Assembly: GCF_026712185.1 (NCBI RefSeq)
Contig: NZ_JAPPUX010000001.1
Span: forward strand, 744,001-808,000
Direction: 5' to 3'
DNA: 64,000 nucleotides
From: Nocardioides pini
Lineage (GTDB): Bacteria; Actinomycetota; Actinomycetes; Propionibacteriales; Nocardioidaceae
Of the stretch, positions 6,647 to 16,002 are shown one piece after another. Both the position numbers and the translations under genes were made by a program. The notes beneath the pieces are model-generated. The model saw only the letters and a list, made by a program, of their open reading frames with translations. It had not been told where the DNA came from and made no database searches. Position 1 is the first letter of the stretch; every line of letters starts with the position of its first letter.

Positions 6647-8431
6647 TCAGTCCTTGATCTCGCAGATCACGGCACCGTTGGTGACAGTGGCGCCGATCTC
6701 GGCCTGGAGCCCGGTGACGGTGCCGGACCGGTGTGCCTTGAGGGGCTGCTCCATCTTCATCGCCTCCATGACGACGATCGTGTCGCCCTCGGCGACCTCC
6801 TGGCCGTCGCTGACGACGACCTTGACGATCGTGCCCTGCATGGGGGAGGTGACGGCGTCACCGGAGGCGGCGGCGCCGGCCTTCTTGGCCGACCGCTTGG
6901 CCTTCTTCGCGCCTCCTGCGCCGCTGCCGGCGCCACCCGTGGCGAGCCCGCCGAGCCCGGCGGGCAGCACGACCTCGAGCCTCCGACCGCCGACCTCGAC
7001 GGTGACCGTCTGCCGCTCGCCCTGCTCGTCCGCCTCGCCCGCCTCGCCGGCGTACGGCTGGATCTGGTTGTCGAACTCGGTCTCGATCCACTGCGTGTAG
7101 ATGGTGAACTCGCCCTCGCCGGAGGGCGTGGAGGAGCCGACGTAGGCCGGGTCGGAGACGACCGCGCGGTGGAACGGGATGACGGTGGGCATGCCGTCGA
7201 CGACGAACTCGTCGAGGGCGCGGCGGGAGCGCTCGAGGGCCTGCGTGCGGTCGCGGCCGGTGACGATGAGCTTGGCGATGAGGGAGTCGAAGGAGCCGGG
7301 GATGGTCTCGCCCTGGTCGTAGCCGCCGTCGAGGCGCACGCCGGGGCCGGCCGGCGGGTGCCAGCGGGTGAGGGTGCCGGGCGCGGGCATGAAGTTGCGG
7401 CCGCCGTCCTCGGCGTTGATGCGGTACTCGATGGAGTGGCCGCGGATCTCCGGGTCGCCGTAGCCGAGCTCCTCACCGGCGGCGATGCGGAACATCTCGC
7501 GGACGAGGTCGATGCCGGTCACCTCCTCGGAGACGCAGTGCTCGACCTGGAGTCGGGTGTTGACCTCGAGGAAGGAGATGGTGCCGTCCTGCGCGACGAG
7601 GAACTCGCACGTGCCGGCGCCGTAGTAGCCGGCCTCCTTGAGGATGCGCTTGGACGACTCGTAGAGCTCGTCGAGCTGCTCCTGGCTGAGGAACGGCGCG
7701 GGCGCCTCCTCGACGAGCTTCTGGTTGCGGCGCTGGAGCGAGCAGTCGCGGGTGGAGACGACCACGACGTTGCCGTGCTGGTCGGCCAGGCACTGGGTCT
7801 CGACGTGGCGCGGCTTGTCGAGGAACTTCTCGACGAGGCACTCGCCGCGACCGAAGGCGGTGACGGCCTCGCGGACCGCGGAGTCGTAGGCGTCGGGGAT
7901 CTCCTCGAGCGTGCGGGCGACCTTGAGGCCGCGACCGCCGCCGCCGAAGACGGCCTTGATCGCGACCGGCAGGCCGTTGGCCCTGGCGAACTCCACCACC
8001 TCGTCGGCGTCAGCCACCGGGTCCTTGGTGCCGGGCGCGAGCGGCGCCTTGGCCTTGTCGGCGATGTGCTTGGCCTTGGCCTTGTCGCCGAGGGCCTCGA
8101 TCGCGGCGGGCGGGGGGCCGATCCAGATCAGCCCGGCGTCGATGACGGCCTGGGCGAAGTCGGCGTTCTCGGCGAGGAAGCCGTAGCCGGGGTGGATCGA
8201 GTCGGCGCCGGACTTCTCGGCGATCGCGATGATCTTGGCGATGTCGAGGTACGACTCGGCCGGGGTGGCGCCGCCGAGCGAGTGGGCCTCGTCGGCGAGG
8301 CGGACGAAGAGCGCGTCGCGGTCCGGGTCGGCGTACACCGCGACCGACCCGATGCCGGCGTCCTTGCAGGCGCGGATGACGCGGACGGCGATCTCGCCGC
8401 GGTTGGCGATGAGGACCTTCTTCAAACTCAC
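6647..8431 (-). CDS. accA3: Acetyl/propionyl-CoA carboxylase alpha subunit (biotin carboxylase plus BCCP)
   Basis: A 594-residue subunit. The biotin carboxylase part (about 1-450) has [22 protein letters not shown], the ATP-grasp loop [13 protein letters not shown], and [24 protein letters not shown]. An Ala/Lys-rich linker leads to the biotinyl domain, with biotinylated Lys559 in EAMKMEQ. It carboxylates biotin for malonyl- or methylmalonyl-CoA synthesis (fatty and mycolic-type acids). The partner AccD-AccE and the ligase BirA are encoded 20 kb away (27.7-30.3 kb). GTG 8431 has AGGAG 7 bases upstream. Confidence 0.93.
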   Translation of the reverse strand: MSLKKVLIANRGEIAVRVIRACKDAGIGSVAVYADPDRDALFVRLADEAHSLGGATPAESYLDIAKIIAIAEKSGADSIHPGYGFLAENADFAQAVIDAGLIWIGPPPAAIEALGDKAKAKHIADKAKAPLAPGTKDPVADADEVVEFARANGLPVAIKAVFGGGGRGLKVARTLEEIPDAYDSAVREAVTAFGRGECLVEKFLDKPRHVETQCLADQHGNVVVVSTRDCSLQRRNQKLVEEAPAPFLSQEQLDELYESSKRILKEAGYYGAGTCEFLVAQDGTISFLEVNTRLQVEHCVSEEVTGIDLVREMFRIAAGEELGYGDPEIRGHSIEYRINAEDGGRNFMPAPGTLTRWHPPAGPGVRLDGGYDQGETIPGSFDSLIAKLIVTGRDRTQALERSRRALDEFVVDGMPTVIPFHRAVVSDPAYVGSSTPSGEGEFTIYTQWIETEFDNQIQPYAGEAGEADEQGERQTVTVEVGGRRLEVVLPAGLGGLATGGAGSGAGGAKKAKRSAKKAGAAASGDAVTSPMQGTIVKVVVSDGQEVAEGDTIVVMEAMKMEQPLKAHRSGTVTGLQAEIGATVTNGAVICEIKD

Positions 8432-8497
8432 GCGACTACTCCTGGCGGTGACATGGCTGGGGGCGACGGGCCGCCGGGGGGCGTACCGCTCGGCAGG

Positions 8498-11107
8498 CTA
8501 CCGCGACCCGAGCACGGCGCGACCGACTGTTTGGTGCACGGGTCGTACGACGTACGCGTAGGCGACGCCCACTGTGATCGATGCCACAAGCGCGAGCCAC
8601 TGGTGGCCGGCGTCCTCGAGGGGTGGGTAGACCTGCCAGTGCGTGAGGTAGATGAACAGGCTCGCCGTGGCCAGCACCCCGGCGACCCGGGCGAGCAACG
8701 GGCTGACCGGCACGTGCGGGCGCCACAGCAGGAGCAGGAAGCCGCCGACGACGATGACCTCGCGGTGCACCTCGCCGAAGAAGCCCACGACCAGCAGCAG
8801 GGCCAGTCCGGAGACGACGAGGCGCTGCCGCGTGGTCGCGGCGCGTGCGCCCGCCCAGCCCAGCGCGAAGAAGAACGCCACGACGAGCGTGGTGTAGCGC
8901 TCGGTGGGGCCGGCGCGGAGGCCGACCTCGGCGACGCGCGCCACCGTCGCGACGGCCAGCACGCCGAGCGCGAAGCGGAACGGCGTACGACGCTCGAGCC
9001 GGTGCAGCACCGGCAGCGTGGTCAGGGCGAGGGCGGCGGCGGTCAGCCACACGAGCGACTCGAGGAACCACAGCTGCCACTGGTCGTCCCACTCCGAGCC
9101 GTTGACCACCTCGCGGACGAAGAGCACGGTGGTGAGGTCGTAGCTGCCGAGCACGAGCGCGACGCCGCCGACCCACAGCACCGCCGGCACGACGAGCTGG
9201 GCCAGGCCGGCGAGGCCGTGCCGCAGCCGGGTGCGGGCTCCGCCGGGGGCGGAGAGCTGGAAGCGCGCGAAGTTGAAGCCGGCGAGCGCGAGCAGCAGGT
9301 GTGCGCCGCCCTCGAGGGCGACGAGGTCCACGTGGCTGGCGACGATGAAGACGATCGCGAGCGCCCGAAGCGCGACCGACGTGTCGAGGTACGTCGTGCG
9401 CCGCCGCGGGCGGTCCGTGCGTGGGGCGGTGGTCCCTCCCGCGATGGCCGGCGCGTCGGGGTCCGGCGGGGCGGCGGCGTCCGCCGCGAGGCGCTGGAGG
9501 TCGCCGATGCTGCGCACGTGCCACCCGGTGGGAAGACCCCGGGGGAAGTGGTCGGCGAGCCGGGTCGCGAGCTCGACGTAGGACAGCGAGTCGCCGCCGA
9601 GCGAGACGAACGAGTCGGCGTCGGTGGCGTCGGGACGGGCGAGCACGCGGACGACGTCGGCGCGGACGGTGCGGGCGCGGCGCTCGGGTGCGGCGGTCGT
9701 GCCCGGCTCCTGCTCGACCTGCGTGGCGAGCTCGCCGAGGGCGGCGTAGTCGGGCTTGCCGCTGCCGGTCAGCGGCACCTGCGGCACGACGCTGACCCGC
9801 ACCGCGTGGGCGGGTACGCCGCAGCGGTCGGCGACGAGCGCGCGCGCCGCGGCGCTGCGGCGTCCGCTCGTGACGAAGGCGTGGACGGCGCGGCCGGTGG
9901 CCACGACCCGGGCGTGGCGGTCGACGTCGGCGCGCAGGCCGGCCTCGACGGCGTCGAGGTCGATGCGCAGGCCGAAGACCTTGCCCCAGCGGTTGCGGCG
10001 CCCCACCACGGCGAAGAGGCCGTCGCGCTCGCGCGCGAGGTCGCCGGTGCGGAGCTCGGTCGTCACCCGCGGGAGGGCCAGGTCGGCCGGCTCCTCGGCA
10101 TAGCCGAGCATCACGTTGGGGCCGGTGTAGACGAGCTCGCCGACGCCGGGACGGTCGTCGACGGACTCGTCGAGGCGCAGGTGCCCGCCGGGGATCGCGA
10201 CGCCGATCGAGTCCGGGTGGTCCTCGGCGAGGTCCGGCGGCAGCCACGCCATCCGGGCGGTCGCCTCGGTGGCGCCGTACATCACCACCAGGTCCCACCC
10301 ACGGCGGCGACCGGAGCGGCTCCAGCGGCGGACGTCGTCGGGGGCGAGCCGGCCGCCCGCCTGGGTGACCGTCCGCAGCGTCGGCAGGTCGCGGTCCTCG
10401 AACCCGCTCGCGGCGAGCAGGTCGAACGTGTGCGGCACGCCGGCGAGGCCCGTCACCCCGGCGCGCTCGAACAGGTCCCAGAAGCACGCGTCGACGACGC
10501 TCAGGTCGGTCAGCACGACGCTCGCGCCGACCGCCAGGTGGGAGTGCAGCACGGACAGGCCGTAGCAGTAGTGCAGCGGCAACGTGGTGACCGCGCGGTC
10601 GGCGGGCGTGAGCGCGAGGTAGTCGGCGATGGCGGCGGCGTTGCTGGCGACGTTGTCGCGGGAGAGCCGCACGAGCTTGGGCGAGCCGGTCGTGCCCGAC
10701 GTGCTCAGCAGGAGCGCGAGGTCGGGGTGGAGGTCGTGGGCACTCGTCGGGCGGCGTACGTCGTCGCGGGCGCCGGCCGTGCAGACCACGTCCGGGTCGT
10801 AGGCCGCGAGGGTCGCGTCGCGCTGGGCCGGGCGGCCGTCGGGGACGACGAGGGCGACGTGGCCGTGCTGGAGGGCGGCGAGGTAGGCGACGAGCGAGTC
10901 GAGGTCGTTGGCGCCCTCGACGAGCACGAGCCGGCGGGCGGGACCCCAGGTGGCCGCGCGGTCGGCGACCCTCCTGGCCAGGTCGGCGTGGGAGAGGACC
11001 TCGTCGCCCGCGAGCACGGCGGGCGCGGCGCCGAAGCGGGCGTGGTCGAGGACCGGTCCGACGCCCGGCGCGACCCTGACCGCGGGCTGGGCCGAGGTGA
11101 GCGTCAC
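8498..11107 (-). CDS. Adenylation domain - carrier protein - acyltransferase-like membrane fusion
   Basis: An 869-residue fusion. Residues 1-470 are an AMP-forming adenylation domain: P-loop STSGTTGSPK 135-144, YGATEA 277-282, TGDL 354-357, and catalytic Lys451 in GSGKPD. Residues 480-545 are a carrier domain, with phosphopantetheine Ser507 in LGGDSLS. After a basic linker, about 580-869 is a polytopic membrane domain (about nine helices) starting ALRALAIVFIVASHVD, as in acyltransferase-3/OafA-like proteins. It likely activates an acid, tethers it and hands it to a membrane transferase. Its GTG overlaps the iron ABC ATPase stop (GTGA), so it sits in the iron-regulated operon. A siderophore or surface-modification role is inference. 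Confidence 0.8.
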   Translation of the reverse strand: MTLTSAQPAVRVAPGVGPVLDHARFGAAPAVLAGDEVLSHADLARRVADRAATWGPARRLVLVEGANDLDSLVAYLAALQHGHVALVVPDGRPAQRDATLAAYDPDVVCTAGARDDVRRPTSAHDLHPDLALLLSTSGTTGSPKLVRLSRDNVASNAAAIADYLALTPADRAVTTLPLHYCYGLSVLHSHLAVGASVVLTDLSVVDACFWDLFERAGVTGLAGVPHTFDLLAASGFEDRDLPTLRTVTQAGGRLAPDDVRRWSRSGRRRGWDLVVMYGATEATARMAWLPPDLAEDHPDSIGVAIPGGHLRLDESVDDRPGVGELVYTGPNVMLGYAEEPADLALPRVTTELRTGDLARERDGLFAVVGRRNRWGKVFGLRIDLDAVEAGLRADVDRHARVVATGRAVHAFVTSGRRSAAARALVADRCGVPAHAVRVSVVPQVPLTGSGKPDYAALGELATQVEQEPGTTAAPERRARTVRADVVRVLARPDATDADSFVSLGGDSLSYVELATRLADHFPRGLPTGWHVRSIGDLQRLAADAAAPPDPDAPAIAGGTTAPRTDRPRRRTTYLDTSVALRALAIVFIVASHVDLVALEGGAHLLLALAGFNFARFQLSAPGGARTRLRHGLAGLAQLVVPAVLWVGGVALVLGSYDLTTVLFVREVVNGSEWDDQWQLWFLESLVWLTAAALALTTLPVLHRLERRTPFRFALGVLAVATVARVAEVGLRAGPTERYTTLVVAFFFALGWAGARAATTRQRLVVSGLALLLVVGFFGEVHREVIVVGGFLLLLWRPHVPVSPLLARVAGVLATASLFIYLTHWQVYPPLEDAGHQWLALVASITVGVAYAYVVRPVHQTVGRAVLGSR

Positions 11108-12156
11108 GGCGAGCCCGCCGGGTGGTAGGCCCGGACCAGGCCGGTGACGCGCAGGTGGACGGTGTCCCCGGCGACGGGGTGGCGCACGCCGGCCATCCGC
11201 GCGAGGACCGAGGTGCCGTCGTCGAGGCTGACCTGCACGGCGCAGTCGTGTCCGTAGTAGCTGACCTCCTCGACCGTGCCGCGCACGCCCTCCTCGTGCG
11301 CGAGGTCGACGTACACCTGCTCGGGGCGGATCATCAGGGCGACCGGTCCGGTCGTCGGCTCGGTCAGCACGACCTCGCCCAGCGCGCACGTCGCGCGGGC
11401 ATCGGTGGCGGTGCCGGGCAGCACGACGGCGCGGCCGACGAACTCGGCGACCTGCGGGTCGGTGGGGGAGAGGTAGACCTCGCTGGGCGGGGCCGACTGC
11501 ACCAGCCGGCCGGCCCGCATCACGGCGACCTGGTCGGCGAGCGAGAGCGCCTCGTTCTGGTCGTGGGTGACCAGCAGGGCGGTGGTGTTCGTCGCCTCGA
11601 GCGCACGTCGTACGGCCCGCGACGTGCTGCCGCGCAGGCTCGCGTCGAGGGAGGAGAACGGCTCGTCCAGCAGCACGACGGCAGGCTGCGGCGCGAGCGA
11701 CCGGGCCAGCGCGACGCGCTGCTGCTGGCCGCCCGACAGCTCGTCGGGACGACGGTGGCGGAAGTCGGCGGGCAGCTCGACGAGGTCGAGCATCTCGGCC
11801 ACCCGGTCGCGACCCTCCTGCGCCCCGCGGGCCTCGCGCGGGAGACCGAACGCGATGTTGGCGGCGACGTCGAGGTGGGGGAACAGCGCGCCCTCCTGCG
11901 GGACGTAGCCCACGCGGCGCGTCTGGGGCGGCATGGAGCGCACGCCGTCCCCGGCGACGACGGTGCTGCCGAAGGCGATGGTGCCGGCCTCGGGCACGAG
12001 GAAGCCGGCGATCAGGCGCAGCAGGGTCGTCTTGCCGCAGCCCGACGGGCCGAGCACGGTCGTGAACGAGCCGTGCGGCACGTGGAGCGTCACGTCGTCG
12101 ACCGCGCGGGTGGAGCCGAAGGACTTCGTGACGCCGGTGATGGTGAGCGAGCTCAT
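11104..12156 (-). CDS. fbpC: Ferric iron ABC transporter ATP-binding protein
   Basis: A 350-residue importer ATPase. Walker A is GPSGCGKTT, signature LSGGQQQRVALARSL, Walker B VVLLDEPFSSLD, and H-loop LLVTHDQNEAL. The C-terminal TOBE-type regulatory part includes MIRPEQVYVD. It energises ferric iron uptake with the permease and binding protein upstream. ATG 12156 overlaps the permease stop (ATGA), and its own stop overlaps the GTG of the adenylation fusion, so translation is tightly coupled along the operon. The symbol is by family resemblance. Confidence 0.9.
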   Translation of the reverse strand: MSSLTITGVTKSFGSTRAVDDVTLHVPHGSFTTVLGPSGCGKTTLLRLIAGFLVPEAGTIAFGSTVVAGDGVRSMPPQTRRVGYVPQEGALFPHLDVAANIAFGLPREARGAQEGRDRVAEMLDLVELPADFRHRRPDELSGGQQQRVALARSLAPQPAVVLLDEPFSSLDASLRGSTSRAVRRALEATNTTALLVTHDQNEALSLADQVAVMRAGRLVQSAPPSEVYLSPTDPQVAEFVGRAVVLPGTATDARATCALGEVVLTEPTTGPVALMIRPEQVYVDLAHEEGVRGTVEEVSYYGHDCAVQVSLDDGTSVLARMAGVRHPVAGDTVHLRVTGLVRAYHPAGSP

Positions 12157-13712
12157 ACCGGAACCCTCTCGGTCGTGGTGGCAGGGCTGTCGGAGCGCAT
12201 CAGCAGCACCGTGGCGGGGATCGAGACGAGCACGAGCAGCAGCGCGTAGGGGGCGGCCGCGCCGTAGCGGAGCTCGGAGGAGGCCGACCAGAACTCGGTC
12301 GCCAGCGTGTGGGTGCCGATGGGGGAGAGCATGAGGGTGGCCGTGAGCTCGGTGGAGATCGCGAGGAAGACCAGGGCGGCGCCCGCCCCGAGGCTGGGTG
12401 CGATGAGCGGCAGCGTCACCCGGCGCGCGGTCGCGAGCGGACCGGTGCCGAGGCTGTGCGCGACGTCGTCGAGCACGGTGGGTGCCTGCTCCAGGCCCGC
12501 GCGGACCGTGACCACGGCCCGCGGCAGGAAGAGGATGACGTACGCCGCCACGAGGAGGGCGGCGGTCTGGTAGATCGCCGGCACGAGGCGCAGCGAGGCC
12601 ACGACGAGGGCCAGGCCGACGACGATGCCGGGCAGCGCGTTGGCGACGTAGGTGCTGCGCTCGATCACGGTGCTCGCCCAGCCGCGGTGGCGCACGGCCA
12701 GCCAGACCACGGGGATCGCGGCGAGCGTCGTGGCGACCGCGCCGGCGAGCGCGAGCGCGATCGTCGCGACGAGCGCCTCGGCCAGCTCGGCCACCGGGAA
12801 CTCGGTCGACGTGCCGACGACCAGCCAGCGCAGCAGCGAGAAGGCGGGGATGCCGAGCGCGAGGACCACCACGGCACCGACGACGCCGACGAGCGGCCAG
12901 CGCCACCGGCCGAGCGCGAGGGGTACGGCGCCGCGGGCGGCGCCCCGGCCGAGCCGGGCGTACCTCCGGTCGCCGCGCAGGCGCAGCTCGGCGAGCAGCA
13001 GCACCAGGCAGAGCAGGACCAGGACGACGGCCATCGCGGTGGCCGCGGCGCCGTTGAAGGTCGAGCCGTACTGGTCGTAGATGGCGGTGGTGAAGGTCGG
13101 GAAGCGGAGCAGCGAGAGTGCGCCGAACTCGGCCAGCAGGTGCAGCCCCACCAGCAGCGCGCCGCCGAGCAGCGCGGGGCGCAATTGTGGGAGCACGACG
13201 GTGCGGAAGGTGCGAGCGCGGGAGTGGCCGAGCGACCACGCCGACTCCTCCAGCGCCGGGTCGAGGCGGCGGAGCATCGCGACGACCGGGAGGTAGACCA
13301 GCGGGTAGTAAGACAGCGTGACGACCGTGAAGGCGCCGGTGAACCCGTGGACGCTGCGGTCGAGCGAGACCCAGGCGTAGCCGTTGACGAACGCGGGGAC
13401 CGCGAGCGGCGCGACGAGCAACCCGTGCCACAGCCGCCGCCCCGGCAGGTCGGTCCGCTCGACGAGGAGCCCGAGCGAGACGCCGAGCGCGGCGGTGGCG
13501 GCCATGCACGCGATCGCCAGGGTGACGGTGTTGCGCAGCAGCTCGGCGATGCGCGGGCGCGCGAGCAGCTGCCACAGGTCGGCGGGGCCGATGATGACGA
13601 CGTACGTCGCCACGTAGACCAGCGGCACCAGCGCCAGGAGCGCGACCGCCGCCCCCGCGACCAGCAACGGCCGCGGAGCACGGCGCCCGGTCCGGGCGGC
13701 GTGCGCGGTCAG
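12153..13712 (-). CDS. fbpB: Ferric iron ABC transporter permease, two fused membrane domains
   Basis: A 519-residue permease with about twelve membrane helices. Two binding-protein-dependent transport modules are fused; their EAA-like loops are EESAWSLGHSRARTFRTVVLPQLRPALLGG and DDVAHSLGTGPLATARRVTLPLIAPSLGAG. The size matches FbpB/AfuB. No ATG or GTG fits the N-terminus. A CTG at 13712 overlaps the binding-protein stop in the same 4-base manner (CTGA) as the other junctions of this operon, so I use it. A TTG further in would remove the cytoplasmic N-tail. Confidence 0.85.
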   Translation of the reverse strand: MTAHAARTGRRAPRPLLVAGAAVALLALVPLVYVATYVVIIGPADLWQLLARPRIAELLRNTVTLAIACMAATAALGVSLGLLVERTDLPGRRLWHGLLVAPLAVPAFVNGYAWVSLDRSVHGFTGAFTVVTLSYYPLVYLPVVAMLRRLDPALEESAWSLGHSRARTFRTVVLPQLRPALLGGALLVGLHLLAEFGALSLLRFPTFTTAIYDQYGSTFNGAAATAMAVVLVLLCLVLLLAELRLRGDRRYARLGRGAARGAVPLALGRWRWPLVGVVGAVVVLALGIPAFSLLRWLVVGTSTEFPVAELAEALVATIALALAGAVATTLAAIPVVWLAVRHRGWASTVIERSTYVANALPGIVVGLALVVASLRLVPAIYQTAALLVAAYVILFLPRAVVTVRAGLEQAPTVLDDVAHSLGTGPLATARRVTLPLIAPSLGAGAALVFLAISTELTATLMLSPIGTHTLATEFWSASSELRYGAAAPYALLLVLVSIPATVLLMRSDSPATTTERVPV

Positions 13713-14746
13713 AGGAGGCCCGCCTCGGTCATCAGCTCCGTCACCTTCGGGCCGTTGAGGTTGGCCACGTCGACCGTGGGCGGCTCCAGCTCGTCGAACG
13801 GCTTGACCGCGGGGTCGAGGCTCGCGTCGGGATTGAGCGGGTATTCCAAGGCGTACGACTCCGCCATGGCCTGCTGGGCGTCGGTGCTGGTCAGCCAGGT
13901 GACGAACTCCTCGGCGGCGTCCTGGTGCTCGCTGCTGGCGAGGATGCCGGCGCCGGAGATGCTGAGGAACGCGCCCGGGTCCTGGTCGCCGAAGAAGTGC
14001 AGGGCCGAGCTGTCGGAGTCGCTGCCGTTCTCCTGGCGGTCGCGGTACCAGTAGTAGTGGTAAGCGATGCCGGCGTCGACCTCGCCCGAGTCCACGGACT
14101 GCATGACGACGAGGTTGTTCTGCACGATCACCCCGTTGTCCTTGAGGCCGTCGAGCCAGTCGGCCGTCGCCTGCTCGCCCTCGAGCTCGAGGACGGCCGA
14201 GACGATCGCCTGGAAGTCGGCGCCGGTGGGGGAGAAGGCCACGCGGCCCTTCCACTCGGGGTCGGCGAAGTCGAGGATCGAGGCGGGCATGTCGGCCTCG
14301 GTCATCGTGTCGGTGTTGTACATCGCGACCGTGGAGCGGGCCAGGAAGCCGGTCCACCTGCGGTCGGCCGGGACGTACTCGTCGGGGATCGAGGCGGTGG
14401 CGGCCTCAGGCAGCTCGGCGAACAGGCCGGCGTTGTCGACGATGCTCATCGCGGGCGAGTTCTCGGTGAGGAACACGTCGGCGGGCGAGTCCTCGCCCTC
14501 CTCGACGATCTGGTTGGCCATCTCGAGGTCCTTGCCGCTGCGCAGCTCGACGTCGAGGCCGGACTCCTCCTCGAAGAGCGGCACGATCTCGTCGAGCAGC
14601 TCCTCGTGCTGGGCGTTGTAGACGACGAGGTCGGGCGACCCGAAGACGCCGCACCCCGACAGGGTGGAGGCGGTCAGGAGGGTCGCGGCCAGGGCCACAC
14701 TGGCGCGCGCGGTCGCACGTCGCGGGGAAGTCGTCACGGGGGGCAT
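13709..14746 (-). CDS. fbpA: Iron ABC transporter substrate-binding lipoprotein
   Basis: A 345-residue periplasm-facing lipoprotein. The lipobox LSGC (lipidated Cys near residue 32) follows a signal peptide. The mature part opens with LVVYNAQHEELLDEIVPLFEEESG, typical of ferric-binding proteins. The GIAYHYYWYRDRQ segment carries the tandem tyrosines that ligate Fe3+ in FbpA. It is first in the operon fbpA-fbpB-fbpC-adenylation fusion. An iron box lies 7 bases upstream of its start, so repression by an IdeR/DtxR-type regulator under iron sufficiency is expected. Confidence 0.9.
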   Translation of the reverse strand: MPPVTTSPRRATARASVALAATLLTASTLSGCGVFGSPDLVVYNAQHEELLDEIVPLFEEESGLDVELRSGKDLEMANQIVEEGEDSPADVFLTENSPAMSIVDNAGLFAELPEAATASIPDEYVPADRRWTGFLARSTVAMYNTDTMTEADMPASILDFADPEWKGRVAFSPTGADFQAIVSAVLELEGEQATADWLDGLKDNGVIVQNNLVVMQSVDSGEVDAGIAYHYYWYRDRQENGSDSDSSALHFFGDQDPGAFLSISGAGILASSEHQDAAEEFVTWLTSTDAQQAMAESYALEYPLNPDASLDPAVKPFDELEPPTVDVANLNGPKVTELMTEAGLL

Positions 14747-14752
14747 CCTTAC

Positions 14753-14771
14753 TTTGCTTAGGCTGCCCTAA
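14753..14771 (-). promoter_or_regulatory. IdeR/DtxR-type iron box
   Basis: TTTGCTTAGGCTGCCCTAA matches the 19-bp IdeR/DtxR consensus at about 15 positions. Its core TTAGG-CTGC-CCTAA (14758-14771) is a perfect inverted repeat. It lies directly in front of the iron-binding lipoprotein gene. Confidence 0.82.
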
Positions 14772-14810
14772 CTCTAGACCCGGACGACGGGGTCCGCGGA
14801 ATCGCGTCCG

Positions 14811-15911
14811 TCACACCTCGGTGCGCACCTCCATCACCCGGTGGAACGGGGTCTCCGCGGCCGTGCGCAGCGATCCGAACCCGGCCTCCTCGACCACCGA
14901 CCGGATCCGCGCCGGACCGGCCTGGGTGCCGAGGGCCAGGCCCACCTCCTGCGAGAGCGAGGCCGGCGTGCAGAGCAGGGTCGAGAAGCCGTAGTAGGCG
15001 CGGCCCACCGGCGTGAGGTTGTCCTCCACGTGGTCGCCCGCCATCGGCTCGACGATCATCCAGACGCCGCCGCCCGCCAGCGTCGAGCGCACGTGCCGGG
15101 CGGCGCCGACCGGGTCGCCCATGTCGTGGAGGGCGTCGAAGGTCGTCACCAGGTCGTAGCCGGTGCCGGCGAACTCGGCCGCGCCGGCGACCTCGAAGCT
15201 CACCCGGTCCGCGACTCCTGCCTCCGCTGCCTTCCGGCGCGCGACGTCGATCGACGGAACGTGCGGGTCCGAGCCGACGAACCGTGACGCGGGGAAGGCG
15301 GTCGCCATCAGGATGGTCGACGCGCCGTACCCGCAGCCGACGTCGGCGACCAGCGCACCGGACCGCAGCCGGTCGGCGACCCCCACGGCCGGGAGCCAGG
15401 CGTCGACGAGGTGGGCGCGGTACGACGGTCGGAAGAACCGCTCGCAGCCCTCGTGCACGTCCCGGCCGTGCTCCGGCCACCCCACCCCGCCCCCGCGGCG
15501 TACGACGTCGACGAGGCGCTGGCTGTCCGCCACGGTGCCGAGGGCGATCTGGAACAGGCCCGGGAGGTACGCCGGGCTGTCGGGCTCGGTGAGGGCGACG
15601 GCGTGCTCGGGCGGGAGAGTGTAGCGCCCGGTCGCCGGGTCGTAGTCGACGAACGCGCCGGCGGCCTGCGCGTTGAGCCACTCGCGCGTGTAGGGGAGCG
15701 CGGTGCCGGCGGCCTCGGCGAGCGCGTCGGCCGTCATCGGGCCGTGCGCGGCGAGGGCGTCGTACCAGCCGAGCTTGTCGCCCAGGACGACGAGCGCCGC
15801 GTTGAGGGTCGCGCCGACCTCGTCGACGGCGCGGAGGACGAAGGACATGAGTCGCTCCTCGTCGATCGGTTCCTGGAGCGGTCGCTGGCCGGTCTGGTCG
15901 GTGGTGGTCAT
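14811..15911 (-). CDS. SAM-dependent class I methyltransferase
   Basis: A 366-residue protein. The N-terminal winged-helix-like part (ALVVLGDKLGWYDALAAHGPMTADALAEAAGTALPYTREWLNAQAAGAF) is followed by a Rossmann methyltransferase core. Motif I is VADVGCGYGASTILMATAFP, then SRFVGSDPHVPSIDVAR and YDLVTTFDALHDMGDPVGAARHVR. This is the arrangement of Rv2258c-like and O-methyltransferase-like enzymes. The substrate is unknown. I start at ATG 15911, which has a GAGG-type site upstream. It is divergent from a LysR gene, which probably regulates it. Confidence 0.85.
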   Translation of the reverse strand: MTTTDQTGQRPLQEPIDEERLMSFVLRAVDEVGATLNAALVVLGDKLGWYDALAAHGPMTADALAEAAGTALPYTREWLNAQAAGAFVDYDPATGRYTLPPEHAVALTEPDSPAYLPGLFQIALGTVADSQRLVDVVRRGGGVGWPEHGRDVHEGCERFFRPSYRAHLVDAWLPAVGVADRLRSGALVADVGCGYGASTILMATAFPASRFVGSDPHVPSIDVARRKAAEAGVADRVSFEVAGAAEFAGTGYDLVTTFDALHDMGDPVGAARHVRSTLAGGGVWMIVEPMAGDHVEDNLTPVGRAYYGFSTLLCTPASLSQEVGLALGTQAGPARIRSVVEEAGFGSLRTAAETPFHRVMEVRTEV

Positions 15912-15957
15912 GGCTGCCTCCTCGGTGATGGGCCTCCCACGCTCCCGCGAGAGGCGC

Positions 15958-16002
15958 ATCAGTGGAGAGCCGTTCGGCTACCATCTGATAAGTGACACTG
16001 AT
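15958..16002. promoter_or_regulatory. Divergent methyltransferase/LysR control region
   Basis: ATCAGTG (15958-15964) and CACTGAT (15996-16002) form a 7-bp inverted repeat around the lysR promoter. TACCAT (15979-15984) is a leaderless -10 for GTG 15992. The repeat spacing (31 bases) suits two LysR half-sites rather than a single T-N11-A box. Confidence 0.45.

Noticed and set aside
6614..6649. Terminator after the carboxylase alpha gene (TGAGCC/GGCTCA)
   Set aside because: Only a 6-bp stem with a 24-base loop that includes the stop codon; too weak to call.
6731..11128. A 1465-codon open frame antisense to the carboxylase alpha subunit and the adenylation fusion
   Set aside because: Low-complexity Gly/Ala/Arg/Asp composition typical of antisense reading in high-GC DNA; the sense strand carries clear domains.
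12309..14054. A 581-codon open frame antisense to the iron permease
   Set aside because: Composition is Arg/Gly/Asp/Gln shadow sequence with no domain; the opposite strand encodes obvious membrane helices.
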